Notes under the pieces: model-generated
The model's input: only the letters and a program-made list of their open reading frames with translations
Database searches by the model: none
Told to the model about the DNA's origin: nothing
Source: Varroa destructor
Lineage: Eukaryota > Arthropoda > Arachnida > Mesostigmata > Varroidae
Direction: 5' to 3'
DNA length: 64,000 bases
NCBI RefSeq assembly: GCF_002443255.2
Contig: NW_019211457.1
Location: forward strand, 25,288,921 to 25,352,920
Shown: positions 13,019-26,261 of the stretch, in pieces
Numbering within the stretch: position 1 is the first letter of the stretch
Layout of the letters: the number at the start of each line of letters is the position of its first letter
Made by a program: the position numbers and the translations under genes

Positions 13019-16000
13019 CTAACCTAACCGTCACGCGATATTGGTAGGCATAAATTTATTACTGTCATTCAAATACGCTGCATGCGAACATTTTCTGGAA
13101 TTAAATTTCGGCTTAACTGGTAGCAAGCTCAAACGCAAGAACTCAAATGGTCAAAAAATTCAGAAGGGGTGAGAAAACGCAAAAGAAATTCAGTCATTAG
13201 AGCGTATCTGGACTATCCACTTCGTTACTTATATTCTTCTCCCCAAGAAAAGAAAAAATTCACGTACATCAATAATATTTTTGAATCTTTTTGGTGCATC
13301 TTTCGGTCCTTGAAATTTTAACCCCATTAAAGATACTCCGTTTTTTCTCGTAAAGCTCGTTCTTGTTTTTTTTTCAGGAGCTACACATAAATCTGACAAT
13401 ATTCTTTGTGATTGCGAATTTGTTGTTCTGTTCAAGAGCAGAAGTTGAACCTAGCCAGGACAAATCGCACGCCAAAGTTCGTCACAACTTAATGGGCTGT
13501 ATGTAACGCTCCTAGAAGCCAATACAAACTCTATTTACGTTTTATATCAAGTTTGAGTAATACGACGTCAACCGATGGGTACGGAAACTAATTTTCAGAC
13601 AATAGTTTCCTAGATTTATTAATGCCAAGCTTGTGTAAGGTAGAATAGACTGAACTAATAATAAAAACACACGTCCTCTAGATTCTTAGATATTATTATT
13701 CTCAGATCCTTATTACTTATGATCAAATTCTTTAAATAGATAATTCAGGGCGAAAAATATCCGCTTGTTTCTCAGTCCGCTTAGTACGCTATTCGTCGAC
13801 TTTAATCAATATTGTTTCATGATGCAGGGCTTGCGGAAGGCATAGACTTCACATAAAAACGTTAGTAATTGCATATGTTAAATTCTCTGACAGACAAATT
13901 ATAACCAACTTCAACTGAAACACGTATTAAGTTGGAAAGCAATGTTACAAAGCACTAAATCATAGCTTTGTAACTACAGCCCAGTTGCTTGTAAGAAAAA
14001 ATGGGAAAAAAAAAAAACTAGAAATGAGTAGAGTTTTAGGCTTGTTGCGTAATTGTTCATTTCTGCTTTTCGCTGAGAAATCTTAAATAGGTATGTGTAT
14101 TAGGATTTAGTTAAAAAAGTTTCCTTCAACCTCTCATGCGACCCCGCCTAGGCTATGCTGTAATACGTTATCTTGCGTATAGATGAAATGATCCGCTGTA
14201 AATGATTACTGTCCTTCGCTTGATGATCCCTCCAGAAGGATGTATAAAAGTCAAGAGCTTGGCGCCGTAAGGCTGCTCCATTTTTGCGCGCAAAAGTTTC
14301 TTTATGCTTGAAATATAGGTTAGATACGGTCCTAAAGGTTTTTACGCTGAGCTGAGCTGTTATGACACGCGCCCGGAAAATTGGATCCGCCCTTCGCTTC
14401 CATGAATCGAGTGAGGGTAAGGGATGAAAACAGACTGGTTGAACCCTCCCTTGTTGATGTGTTTTGGCCTCTGAGATATGTACTGCAGCGCTGTTACAGA
14501 GAGCTTGGTTCGGAGCTTCGACATTCCCGCACAGGTCTTGCGACCTTTGCAAGTTTGGCCTCATGGCTGCCACGCGATGTCTGGGGTAAGTTCTTGAGTA
14601 GAATCTTTTCTACGAAACAGTTGGCCAAGCCCACCCAATCGATTATTATAATGATGTGACACAAATGAAGTGCCAAACCTGTTAGTATGTCAGAAAACAT
14701 GTGCAAGAGTTTTTGTCTAGAGTAAATTGAGTGTATAACAAATCTTAGCTATACAAGGTTTTTGTTCAAGTTTTCGTTTGGAAAAAGGTGCCCATCTTCA
14801 TCGGTGTTTACCCTTCTGTGCCTACATTTATATGAAATGTCATCCACGTATACACTAGACGATACTTTTTTCAACTCTATTCCTTCGAGCAAGATATTAA
14901 ATCGACAGTGTAAACTTGTCACAGATGATTATTGAAGCTCTATTTATAATGGTTTGTTTGCTAAGAACAAATTTTGGCAATCAGCAAATATTACTAATGT
15001 CTAATGCGATTTAACAGTTCGAATGACTACATCTGTAGAGACAGTAGCCTGCTTCATTGTTATGGCGTGCATCGCCGATTGGATTTTGTAAATTATGCGA
15101 GCGCTGTAATGCGATTCGTCCGCGTGTTCTCCAAGTGGTTTACTTGTGTAGCATGATTTAAATAAGGTTTGCCGCCTCTTCTAAAGAGAGCCGTTTCCGT
15201 TTTACGTACGAGAGATGCCGATCCATGTCATGCCGCCAGTGATACTGGCCTCAATGTAGTGCTTTCCACGTTCGTGTTCCTTAACGTAACGTTGCTGGTT
15301 TCGCCGTTTGAGAGGCGGCCCGGCTGCGAAAGAACTAGCAAATCTTGTGGATAGCCAGCCCATCGCATCGGGCAAACGTTTTTGGATGCAAACACTGTGC
15401 ATGTGACTCACAACAGCCAGGATCACTGGTGTTAAAATGGGCAAAAGAAGTAGACTTTTCGAAAGCCCAGCGAAGCCGAAGTATGAACAATACAAACCTC
15501 TCGAGAGGCGAGAGCCACCGAGGTACGCTTAGTCAAGATATCAGTAGCCAAATTTGTGTTTTTTCCACCCGATTGTGAGTCCAACACTGGTTAATGCCTT
15601 TATCCAACACATTTTTTATCCGTTGCTCTAGGTTCGATGTAGACGTGAATAGATACGTACTTTCGATGATTCAGATTCGAAAAATTCTGACTAGTGTTTT
15701 TTTATGATACCTTCTCTGCTTTTCACATTCAACTTTCCAGCATCATTACAACAGGGCATGGATATTACGTGACTGGAACGGAGCTTCCGGCTAGATAGGA
15801 GAGCAGAATTAATCGCTGTTGTGGATCTGTTTGTGTATTGCCCGTGGGCTCAATGACCGTCACAGTTCATATGCTCCCTAAGAAATGAGCTAGCGAACAG
15901 TTATATTCACAACCGAAAATAACAGAGACGGCGGCATTATGAACCATAACAATGATAAAAAAAAAAGGGACCGGCGTTCAAGGGACAGGGCGAACATTGA

Positions 16001-16745
16001 CCCTTATGTATGCGGATAACATAGAATGGATAATTTGCATATCATAGAGGTTACTGGGTTGATCTTTATCTGAGTGAATCTCCTCAACGAGTTTTGTGCA
16101 TAAATTAGTGCTTGTGTATGTGTGTGTTTGAGTTTGTTAATGGGTTCATGTGTGGTAGGTTTGTACAAAAATGATAGTTACGCCATTAATTTTTCCATTT
16201 ACTTGGCCATTAGTATGTTCGTATGTATTCTAGTTTTATGACAAATCAGACTCGACACACAAATCTGCATATAAATGTTCTCTGCATATGGATGATTTTT
16301 CTTAGTGTGTCTGATTGTTATAGTTGAAAATCTTCAACGATCTGAGCTCGTTTGAAAAGCATTGGATGTTGCGAATACAGGTGTTACTTTTATGCTTGTG
16401 TCAGTATTCGTAGGTTAAGGCTGTGAAACCGATTGCGTAACACTAACATTAACAGATACCTTTATGTGTTCAGCCTACATCATCGACATCATTATTGAGT
16501 TGCTTTCGCTGTAACTGAACTCGAACAATATCAATATTTGTAAATAGTGACATTTACATAAAGTTTTTTTAACATTGAATCATTGAACATTCGTACTCTA
16601 TTGATTTTTCCACGGCGATAAAATTGTAATAATGCCTCATAAATAGCCCTGTTCCATGGAAATAGTTCCGTGGAGACATTTCTTACAGTTTATAGAAACG
16701 GTCAGAACATATTTCAGGAAAAAGTGTATTTTTTCTCGCTTCCAG

Positions 16746-19700
16746 GTTGGATCCGGTGCCGGTACGATCGTTCAGTCATGAAAAGCTTTCAAGCGTCGTT
16801 GATATTGATGTGGAGACAATTAAGATGACAAATTATTCTGATACTGTAAAGAAACTAGATGCATTTTACAATCAAGGTAAGCAATCATTCCTGTTAAGGC
16901 CAGTCGAAACATTGCGGCTGCTCGGGCGCATTGCACGATGACAAGTAGGACGGAGGTAACATGTTCGCATGTGTCTTACTTGAACATTGCACTTTTATTT
17001 TACCCAGTTAAAAAACAGATTCTCCGATACCAAAGTGCTACGACGGGTCTCTTCCCAAAACATTCTTCAGAGAATGTGGCTCACATCCAGGACACGTTGT
17101 ATTGTTCCATCTGTGTGTGGGCATTGTATCAATCATACCGCCGAATCGATGATGACCGGGGGAAGACATATGAATTGGGGCAGAGTGTGGTTAAGTCAAT
17201 GCGTGGGATCCTGTTTGGTTGGATGCGGCAGAGTCAGGCAAAGGTCAGTTAAAAAAATTTTCAAATAGTGTCTAAAAGGAATTTTTTTTGATGCCAGAAT
17301 GTCGAATCTAAGCCACTCAGCTAAGTAGGAGACGATGCGTTACGATATGAAACAACTTATTTTCTCGAAATAAATTTACGGCAAACTTAATAATCTCGTA
17401 TCTGTTAATATCGCGTGGTGGCATCTAGTTTGATTTCAGGTCGCTCGATGGCGCAACCGCTTGTAAGTGCTGCATCAATAAAGAAAAAAAGTAATAATAT
17501 GCATTTATTCCGGTGTTCTGCCTTTTCCATAGATGGAAGCATTTAAGTCAAAGCAATGCCCCGAATTTGCTCTGCACTCAGTTTTTGATGCGAAAACAGG
17601 AAAGCCTATATTAGCCGACAAAGATTACGGGCACCTACAGCTGAACAATACAGCTCTCTACTTGCTTTATATCGTGCAGATGATCTCGTCAGGTTTGCAA
17701 ATTATTTATACTATGGATGAGGTTAACTTTCTACAGAACCTGGTGTACTACGTTGAGCGGTAAGAGTGCTTCTTTAGTTTGATTTCGTATTCGATATATT
17801 ACTAATTCTCATAAGAACTCTTTGCATATATTAGTCATATTATATTTATATATTTATGAGTCGGCTTACTCAGATGGTATGGAGCTTAGTCAAGCCCCGT
17901 CAACATTGTACAGGCAGATCGAGTGGAGTTTTAGAAAAAAAAAAAGTGTTTAGAAAAACAGTTTTTCAGACTATACAATTCCACGTTAGTGAGGTGAGTT
18001 AATATTCTGGCGTACAGGCTAACGAGGGCTAGGCCATGGCTGAAGCAGCTCCCTAATGTGCCTGACATTGTTTGGTGCTCTTAACTCCACAGTATGTACC
18101 ATAACGAAGAGTTCGCATTTCAAATTATTGACGTACAGATTACCCCTACCCTCGGATTTTCATAGTGTTAAAAGAACTTCAGGATTTCTGCTTTTGTCAG
18201 AAATTCAGCAATATGTGATCGTGTAAGAGAACTACGGTATTTTTGAAATGACCTGTTTAACATATTGGAACAGCCTTCAACTAGATTTCAAAGCGGCAGC
18301 GATAAACGCTTGTTATAAGGCTGCGCTAAAAGGTTGTTCTATTTTACGAAACCTAAAATACACAGTTACGAGTAGGTTTGCTATACTAAGGTAGTAAGGG
18401 CCTTCCAGTATTTGGCTAGCCACTTCACCGCACGTCGCCGCTTATTCAAATTAGAAGCGTTTACTCTTGCTAGAACTAATTTTTCAAGGGCGAAACGTCC
18501 TATCATTGTGCATGAAGGTGCATGCGCTATGAACTATGGTTTGTATTCTATTTTTCATTGTAAAGCCCATCTGATGTTACTAAAGATAGTTTCCCGCATT
18601 TGTAAACAGTTTTTGACTACCCCTTTAGACTTCCTATTCATATTAATAACCCTAAAAGCAAACGTTAACAGCTGTAATCATCGCCGATAAAAATCGGGCT
18701 CAATCTTCCATTTCAAATTGGTTCGATTAACGAACCATTGATATAGTTGGCGTCACATTCTACTTAACGAAGGACATGAAGTATGCTTGTGAGAACAAAG
18801 CTTAAACAGTAATTTAAAATATTATCCCTCTAATAAAGCATTCTAACTTAGAATTACAATATAATTATTTTTACCGTTATGATTACTCAGCATGGCAATA
18901 TCCTATATATAGGGTGTTGTTGTGTAATTATAAAGAGAATATAGTAGATATATTCCGTAATAATAATAACCACAGGAAAATTAACTTTGGCAGAATGAAG
19001 TAAGTCGGTACTCCTTATAGTTATTCAATCGAAACTCTATTTATTTGACAATAGTCCATACTCTATATAAATCGCCTCTCTATCGAAATCTATAGCTACT
19101 TTCCATTTATCTTGTAGCATTACACAAATTTGGTTAATTTGATTTTTGGCAATTAAATGTTGATCTTCTTTTATAGAGCTTATCGTACACCTGATTTTGG
19201 AATATGGGAGCGAGGTTCGAAGTACAACAATGGAACGCCTGAGATTCACGCATCGTCAATTGGTATGGCTAAGGCAGCTTTGGAAGCGATCAATGGTTTT
19301 AATGTTTTCGGCGACAAAGGAGCCGAACGGAGTGTGATTTACGTAGATATTGATGCCCATAATCGTAACCGGACGATCTTTGAAACGCTTCTCCCCAGAG
19401 AATCCAGCTCGAAGGTAAACTTAAACATGCAAATTTCAGAAACTGTGCACTCTGTTTTTATTGATAGGGACTACTAATAAAGAGGATACATATATATAGT
19501 TTGGGTCTCAAATATTTATTTACTACGTTGACTTAGGTTTAAAATATGCATACGTCTGTGTTGTTAACAGAATACGGACATCAGCCTCCTTCTAGCTACC
19601 AGCTTTCCATGCTTTGCCACACACGATGAATATCTCTACTCTCGTACTAAGGACAAGATTATTCGACGGCTCGAAGGACCTTACGGTTTTAAAAGGTTCC

Positions 19701-22700
19701 TTCGCGACGGCTATGGCTGCGTCCTTGAGGATCCGGCAAAAAAGTTTTACGACCAAGGAGAAACTAAGGTAACGCTAAGGTAACAACCGTATTAGATACT
19801 CTTAACGCATACATACAAATCTCTAAATCAAACGACCATATCTGTCGGTTAGTTATTTCCCCAAAAAGTAGCCTACGACGTGCTTGCTTACTAAATATAT
19901 AAGCATGAAAGGTTGTTTGGGTTTAAAGCCAAGCCCAGACGTATAAATCGTTTCGTTTTGGAAAGGGCCATCTATCTAAAGCAATGTTTAACTAAAACAG
20001 TATAATTGGAAGCAAAATACGAAACATTTATTTACATTACTCACGTAGAGACTAGTAACCTTCAATGATATTAAGTGCAAATATGCTTACTAAAGGGTCA
20101 CACTGTGATTCCCTCCAACGGATTACCTCAGAAATGACAGAGATAATTCCTTGTGTGCACTTTAGTTGATCAGTTTATTTTTGCTATTTCAGCTGTTTGA
20201 TCATATTGAGTGTGAATGGCCACTCGGGTACATTCTCCTGATTCTCGACGGAATTTTCAAAAATAATGAGGAACAGGTCAACCGGTATTGCGAATTGCTT
20301 GAGAAAAGGATAATACGAGATGAGGATAACTTAGTTGTAGTGAGTATATAGAACGCCATCCCGTACAAGAATTAGATTGGTCATGGGTAACGTTTCTTCA
20401 TTGCAATTTTGCATACATCCATCATTTTGATAAATGGTCATTTAAATAGACGGCGGCCAATTACTTTGTTGCCATATAATATACTACAAAGCATAGTAAT
20501 TTTGTAGTTAAAGTAATAAAATGGATAGAAAAATGGAACGATCGCACTCTAATAATATCCACAGTGCAGCAAAATAATGCTTAGTATTTTTTGAAATGAT
20601 AACTATCTTTTTTCAGATCCCGAAATACTACTATGTACTAGCAACGCTGCTCGATTTAGAAAAAGAACATCCAGGTCAATCGCATCGAGCAGCGTCCAAG
20701 GAAGGTACACCAGAAAATTTATTCCTCGCGGGCCAGGCCTTTTATATCATCTCGCAGTTACTTATTACTAAGATGCTGCATATCAACGAGCTTGACCCTA
20801 TTAGACGCTACCTACCCAGTTTTAATCGACCGAGAAGGACCGATCGATACTCTGCATTTCAAGTGGGTTCCAAACAGAAATTTTTGAAACGCTACACACA
20901 TCAAAGTACTGGAAATAACTTAAAGTTTGTGCAGTATCTTTCACTCGTGATCATTTCGAGACGAGCTAACGGTAATGTATATTTTTTAATTCTTAGGGAA
21001 AAGCGTGCGCCGATTTGGTCGTTCAAGTGGTGTTAATCGCGGAAAGCCAACGACTTCAAGCAATGATGGCCACCTACGGAATTCAAACGCAGACGCCTCA
21101 TGAAGTCGAGCCAGTTCAGATCTGGTCACCCACTGAACTGGTGAAAGTATACGAACATCTTGGTTTTAATCAGAAACTGGGTTTAAAAGGCCGCCCACCT
21201 AGGCCAATTGGTGCCCTCGGCACAAGTAAGCTTTACAAAATCAAGGGCAACACGGTCATGTGCTATCCACTGATATTCGAAGTATCCGACTTCTACCTTA
21301 GCTACGATATGGCATTGCTCATCGATGATATAAAGGTATGAAGCAGAAATCAGCTGGTCAAGATATTCTGAATTCGCCTGCCTTTATGGGTTCTGCCTAA
21401 TAAATTTCAACATTTGTGCATCGTCTATAATTTCTATGTATAATTTCAATACTTATATATTCAATACTTATACGTATATATATATTTCTACATGGTATAT
21501 ATATATACGTATATATATATACCATGTAGAAAATGTTATATGTATAAAGAGAGGGAAAACTTCACTTTTTATCAATGCAATGTATCACGCATATATAAGG
21601 ACACCTCTAAAGTACGCATTATTTTTCATATCGCAAAAGTAAGACACCGTCTACGCCGTGAGTATATATAACTCTACTCACATTCGGCTACTCTACTTTC
21701 GTAAAATAGTGTATCTACATTATTTTCAGAACGAATTACACTTCGTTGGTAAGTACTGGCGAATGTCTGGCCGCCCCACAATGGCCATTCTTATCCGCGA
21801 AGAAAATATGCGCGATTCGCATTTCCGCCAATTACTCGAACTTCTCGCCATGTTGAAGTCCGGTAACTGTTACGGCCTAAAGGTACGTCTCGGCAGACTT
21901 CAAAATTTGATGAATTCGGCCTGCATTGAGCACCTTGACTTTCTTGATCTGGTACCTGATGAACTGGCACCAAAGCTGCAGTGCCTTCAACAGTTCGAAA
22001 ATCCGCATACTGGATACACGAGCTTGACGGATATTCCAACCGTACTCGAGTACGACGAGCCTCTGAAAAATTACTCGGAATATACCAAGCGATCGACAGA
22101 AGAAATTGTTGAAGCTCTACGCCATGTCGATACATTGTATGGTCAGAGCCAGCTCCTCGGCGTCTTGTGGCAGCGTTGCGGAGTCCATTATAACATTGAC
22201 GGAGCAAACCTCGAAGATCGTATGGAAAGGCTAACCCGACAGGTAACTCTTAAAATGCGACTCTTTTTGTTTGCAGGTAATCCATACATCATATCAGGTC
22301 TTGTTTATCTTTATTTGACCAGCCATTTTGGATACAGTTAACATTATCCATTGCCATGGCATTTCTCCTGGTACACCACTTTTGCTCCATCAAGCCTCTA
22401 TAACTACAGATAATATCATTGTATATTGTTAATAATCAACAATAATAAGAATCAGTTAATTTTTCATAACAGTTGTGTAGGTTATACAATCAGTATACAT
22501 ATATATATAGATATATATGTATATATATTTATATACAAATGGAAGACATTAACATGAAGCATGTATGTTTCATAGATGCCTCTTGTGTTACGAATTGAAA
22601 GTAACGGTGATACTCTCAGGCAGGTGCGCTCCGGCATTGGACTGTTCTGCGCTATTGCTCGAGTCTTTTGGGGAAACTCGCTGATTCTTTAAGTCCGTAC

Positions 22701-24516
22701 ATCACTTCTATTCTCGTTAGCGGAAAGCAGCTAACTGTTGGTGTTTTCGGGAAATCTGAATATGTTATAGATCACCCCCTTACGCCACAGCAAGTTCAGC
22801 AGGTATGTCTCGTCCGTTGCTCCATATATGTCCTGTTATTATTCGATTTAGCTGTGTCTAAAATAGCTGAATTTGTTGTAGATCTTACAGGGTGCTCATT
22901 CTCACCTAATTAAGCTTGCATTTGAGACCGATGCTTGTACACGGGTCTATCTATATTATTTTTTGTATTTCTTTGGTGAAACAAAATTTCAGCTTATTTA
23001 CAGCCAGTGCCTAGACTATCCATATCATGCTGTGTTGATGCAAGAAATTCTTGTTTATTGCGGGAAGTTAATACAAACGACGCCGAAATTGTTCAACGGA
23101 ATCCTTAAGATTCGAGTGGGCTGGATGATCCATGCACTACAGTTGTATATGAAGTTTTCGGATAATAAACAAGCACTCGAGTCACTTTCGCCATCAGAAC
23201 TTCGACGAGTTGTTCTAAAGGTGCTGGATGTTAAGGACTCCAACTTTACGCAGCACCAAATACGTCAAATCGAGGGAGCCCTATGCAGAGTGCCTGACTA
23301 CTTCTTCGACAGGTAAACTACTGTTTTATCATGCGATAACGATTAATCTTCTCATGATGGGGCGGTAGGAGTATATCTGCCTACTAAGTTTCGGAATATG
23401 TTAGGTAACCTAGATTCCAATTTAGAGGATGTATTTCGATCCTTCTCTAAAAAGGTTCGAGCAATATGAGAAGCTGTGATAATCCAAGTAATCCCGTCGC
23501 TTACCCAGAGTCTTCCAATCAATTGTATCGAGTCCTTTAACCCAGCGTGACGTCCTTGAAGAAATAATGTATGACAATACTGAAGCCTGTTGTAGAAGGG
23601 ACAGCTGGAAGTTATTATGAAGGTTCTATTCCGACGGCTAAGCTATAACACAGAGACACTGGATTCCACGCGAAAGCGAGTTTTCATCCGGCAGGGTCGT
23701 TTTGAGGTTGGAGTGTAGATGTTCAAAATGCATTTTTTGACTCATTTTTAGAACTAATCAATGATTAAGTGTGACTGCTAAAAATGGCGACTTGTTGCTT
23801 TGTTGACGCGCATAATTGGATTCTGCATTTTAGAGTATGGGACATCCTGACGAGGGTTCCGGATGGCATCGTAATCTGCGGTCAGCATCTGCCACAACAG
23901 CCAACCCTCTCTGAACTAACGGTTTATGAATTAAGCTTTGCTCTCAAGATTGAGCTTCTGCTCAGCCGAGTTTCCTTCCCAGAGTATCGTCATCTCATGG
24001 TTGAACTCCTCATGGTGATTGATGTTATCTTACGACGAAATCATGAATTTTCCTTCACCGCACGAGTTGACCTTGATGAGGTGAATATACACGTCAACAT
24101 AAAAACAATGTCATATAATACAATAATAACAATTACTTTTATCATAATTAATTATATTGTTTGCTGTACAGTAATATACAAAATTGTCTGATAATAATAC
24201 TCACTATTCAGGTAATAATCCTACTTGCAACTAACAATCCATTCTCTACATTTGTCAACTTGCTCTTGTATTGAACTTCTAGCTGATCCGTGAGGCATTT
24301 GCTTTGTTTCAAATGGACCGCGGCACCCCACCTGGTGAAGCGCAATTGCAAGGCTCGCCACGCAGACGCAAAAGCCGTGAAGAAATGTCAGCGTTCTATG
24401 CCGTTTCCAATTCGGTCTCCACGTGCTATCTTTCCCGCGCGGTCGTTTCCAAGCTTTTGTCTGCCGATTGTGCCAAGAAAGAGGCCGACGTCATGAACCA
24501 CTGCCACATGCAATAG
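16746..24516 (+). CDS. PHKB: Phosphorylase b kinase regulatory subunit beta (13 exons)
   Basis: Regulatory subunit of the cytosolic (alpha-beta-gamma-delta)4 kinase that activates glycogen phosphorylase; with alpha it restrains the catalytic gamma subunit. Exons: 16746-16876, 17008-17243, 17533-17759, 19177-19414, 19571-19768, 20193-20339, 20617-20862, 20997-21335, 21730-22242, 22620-22802, 22993-23312, 23834-24080, 24283-24516. All junctions are GT-AG and keep phase. The exons encode 1085 residues plus the residue completed by the first base, about the size of the human beta subunit. Beta-type matches run along the whole length: [106 protein letters not shown] and HLPQQPTLS. The N-terminal two thirds form the glucoamylase-like (GH15) part. 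The C-terminus ends CHMQ, a possible prenylation site. The true start codon is not in the first exon listed. It may be the split ATG formed with 12224-12225; the first in-frame ATG inside this exon begins the segment [11 protein letters not shown]. The 3' neighbour, derlin-1, is convergent. An ATTAAA at 24528-24533 is a weak polyadenylation candidate. Confidence 0.97.
21485..21532. repeat. Perfect 48-bp palindrome in a PHKB intron
   Basis: Two 24-bp arms (21485-21508 and 21509-21532) are exact reverse complements with no spacer. Each has a TTTCTACATGG outer part and an AT-rich inner part around a central ACGT. It sits in the 394-bp intron 21336-21729 and is surrounded by further AT-rich sequence. 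It would extrude as a cruciform or fold in the pre-mRNA. The non-AT outer 11 bp show that it is more than a simple (AT)n run. Confidence 0.9.
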
Positions 24517-25405
24517 GCAAAACGCAATTAAAACAGAAGAGAAAATGCCTAAAAACCTGTCAGGTGGCGTAGATGTAGTGAAATCAGCAGACTTCATTAG
24601 GATTCGGCCATCCTGCCGGCTTCGCTTAGTATTCCTAAATTACGAAGCAAAATCTGCATCAACCTCGAAGAACTGGCACAAATTCATACACGTATGAATT
24701 TGCTCGGAAATCATCATGAGTGGCGTCAATATAGCGCTTTGTTTATCCACCTGTTATTTAGCAGCAACCCAAGATACCGAAAAACAAACTTATAAAATAT
24801 ATTAGCTCAGCTAAAATGTATCGACCTTGTGAAGAGATGAAATATTCTGTACAACTTTTATAAACAACGAAATGTTACTTGTATGCTAAATTCACACTAC
24901 TTCTTTAAATCTAACAGGCTTTTATAAACGAATACACACAAATACATATAAAGCGTTTTTCTGTATAAATCAATATCGTTAGGACCTGACTATTGTTTGT
25001 TACATTTCGTTTTTAACAAAATGATAAAATATAAGAATAACAAGACAGGCTGAATCATCTGAATACATGGTTATTTTTAGATGCTATGATTAAAAAAATC
25101 TCTAGCCAAAAAACCGCAAACTTTACCGGGTAGGTCAAAATGTATTTTTGTACAGCTTTAATATTTTCATCTTTGTTCGCATATAGTAAGTTCTAGGAAT
25201 ATACACTGCTCAAACTAGTTGTAAAAGGCGCTCGGACTATGCTTCTGTTTTCCTTTCTAGATGTAAGGATATCTGTTATTTCAAAAAAGAGTCTTCACAG
25301 TCTTCAACATCGTCCTGCCTCATCGTTTTATTATAGTTCTTCGTAGTTCCTCTTTTGAATCGCCTCACCTTTTTGCTTACATACACGCACACAGAGAAGA
25401 TTAAG

Positions 25406-25433
25406 TTAATGTTTCACACTTAATGTTTCACAC
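25406..25433. repeat. 14-bp tandem duplication
   Basis: TTAATGTTTCACAC occurs twice with no gap (25406-25419 and 25420-25433). This is a recent small duplication with no visible function. Confidence 0.85.
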
Positions 25434-25688
25434 ATTTGCATTTCGAGCCCAAGGCTTGTCTTTATTTCGACTGTTTTCATTGTTCCCCTTTTGATTATGC
25501 TACTTATATATCTACTTTTCTTGAGCACTCTTAACCCAATATATATATATATTTTTTTTTTTTTAAATATAGCTCCTTAATCGATTATGTACAATGTTTG
25601 AAATTGATCTCACTTTCTCCCGACATAAAGGATTTTTTTGCACCATCAGTATGGTGACAATAGTACTCGCACAATGGCTTTCGATTTA

Positions 25689-25895
25689 TTAATGGCACCC
25701 AAGCGGTTTTTCGTTTATTTCTAACTTAACAGGCTGAAGGCGCGTTACGTAGTCTCGGTCATTTGCGTCTTCGTTAGTCCAATGATAATCAGCATCCGCT
25801 TCTCGATTGCGTTTGTTAATTATTAGGTACCTTAATCTCTTCCGCTTAGCATTTCCCTCTACATTGCTCAAATTCCGCTCGTTGCGATCGAACCC
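25689..25895 (-). CDS. Doubtful terminal exon, unknown product
   Basis: On the minus strand a TAG acceptor (AG at 25897-25896) is followed by 68 codons open in phase 0 to a TAA. The stop overlaps an AATAAA (25685-25690), so stop and polyadenylation signal would nearly coincide. The peptide is hydrophilic and charged (segments NAKRKRLRYLIINKRNREAD and HWTNEDANDRDYV) and I do not recognise it. Upstream (25896-26261) I see no partner exon. It could be an alternative last exon of derlin, which lies just upstream in the same direction, or simply derlin 3' UTR that happens to be open. Confidence 0.2.
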   Translation of the reverse strand, partial: GFDRNERNLSNVEGNAKRKRLRYLIINKRNREADADYHWTNEDANDRDYVTRLQPVKLEINEKPLGCH

Positions 25896-26261
25896 CTATT
25901 CAGAAGCATTGATACCAAAAAGGTAAACAACTTAAGCGCGATGTTAGAAATCGCTAGTCACGATTGCTTGGACGACAGCTTTTGATCCAGGCAAACATTG
26001 CGGAAATCGTAACCGATCTTCACTGCTGATTTTTGGGGGAGAGAAAAAAAGTCACAGAACCACTTAAATATATTGGGTGGGAGGGATTCTGTTGGTAAAA
26101 TAAGGATGGATCTATGTCAGCTGGAAAGGCAATTACTCCATTGGCTAGGTAAATAGGGGAATCGGTAGCTCTTAGTGGTAGACAAAGGACATAAAATACA
26201 TATGCATTTGATTTCTATTTAAAATGCCATTCACTGACGGAAGATACTTCCATTCGTTCGG

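Larger units (their letters stand above)
12226..16745. other. Gene-free interval, probably 5' intron of PHKB
   Basis: No gene recognised. Overlapping frames at 14148-14573 (minus, 141 codons) and 14381-14659 (plus, 92 codons) resemble no family and are of a length expected by chance. The interval holds the (AT)n run at 12427-12471 and the second copy of the 25-bp repeat. It ends in a good acceptor: a T-rich tract and CTTCCAG up to 16745. Confidence 0.5.
24517..26261. other. Convergent intergenic region, PHKB and derlin 3' ends
   Basis: Both neighbours end towards this 1.75-kb gap, so it should hold both 3' UTRs. On the minus strand AATAAA occurs at 25714-25719 and 25685-25690 and could end the derlin transcript. 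It also contains a 14-bp tandem duplication (25406-25433), a T-rich run after (AT)n near 25540-25563, and the doubtful minus-strand exon at 25689-25895. Confidence 0.6.

Noticed and set aside
13017..13029. CCTAACCTAACC, an arthropod telomere-type repeat
   Set aside because: Only about two units, which is too short to call an interstitial telomere.
14148..14659. Overlapping 141-codon minus and 92-codon plus frames
   Set aside because: They occupy opposite strands of the same DNA, neither resembles a known protein, and no splice context links either to a gene.
21658..21729. Upstream in-frame extension of the 21730 PHKB exon
   Set aside because: The frame stays open by chance. The TTTTCAG acceptor and homology place the exon start at 21730.
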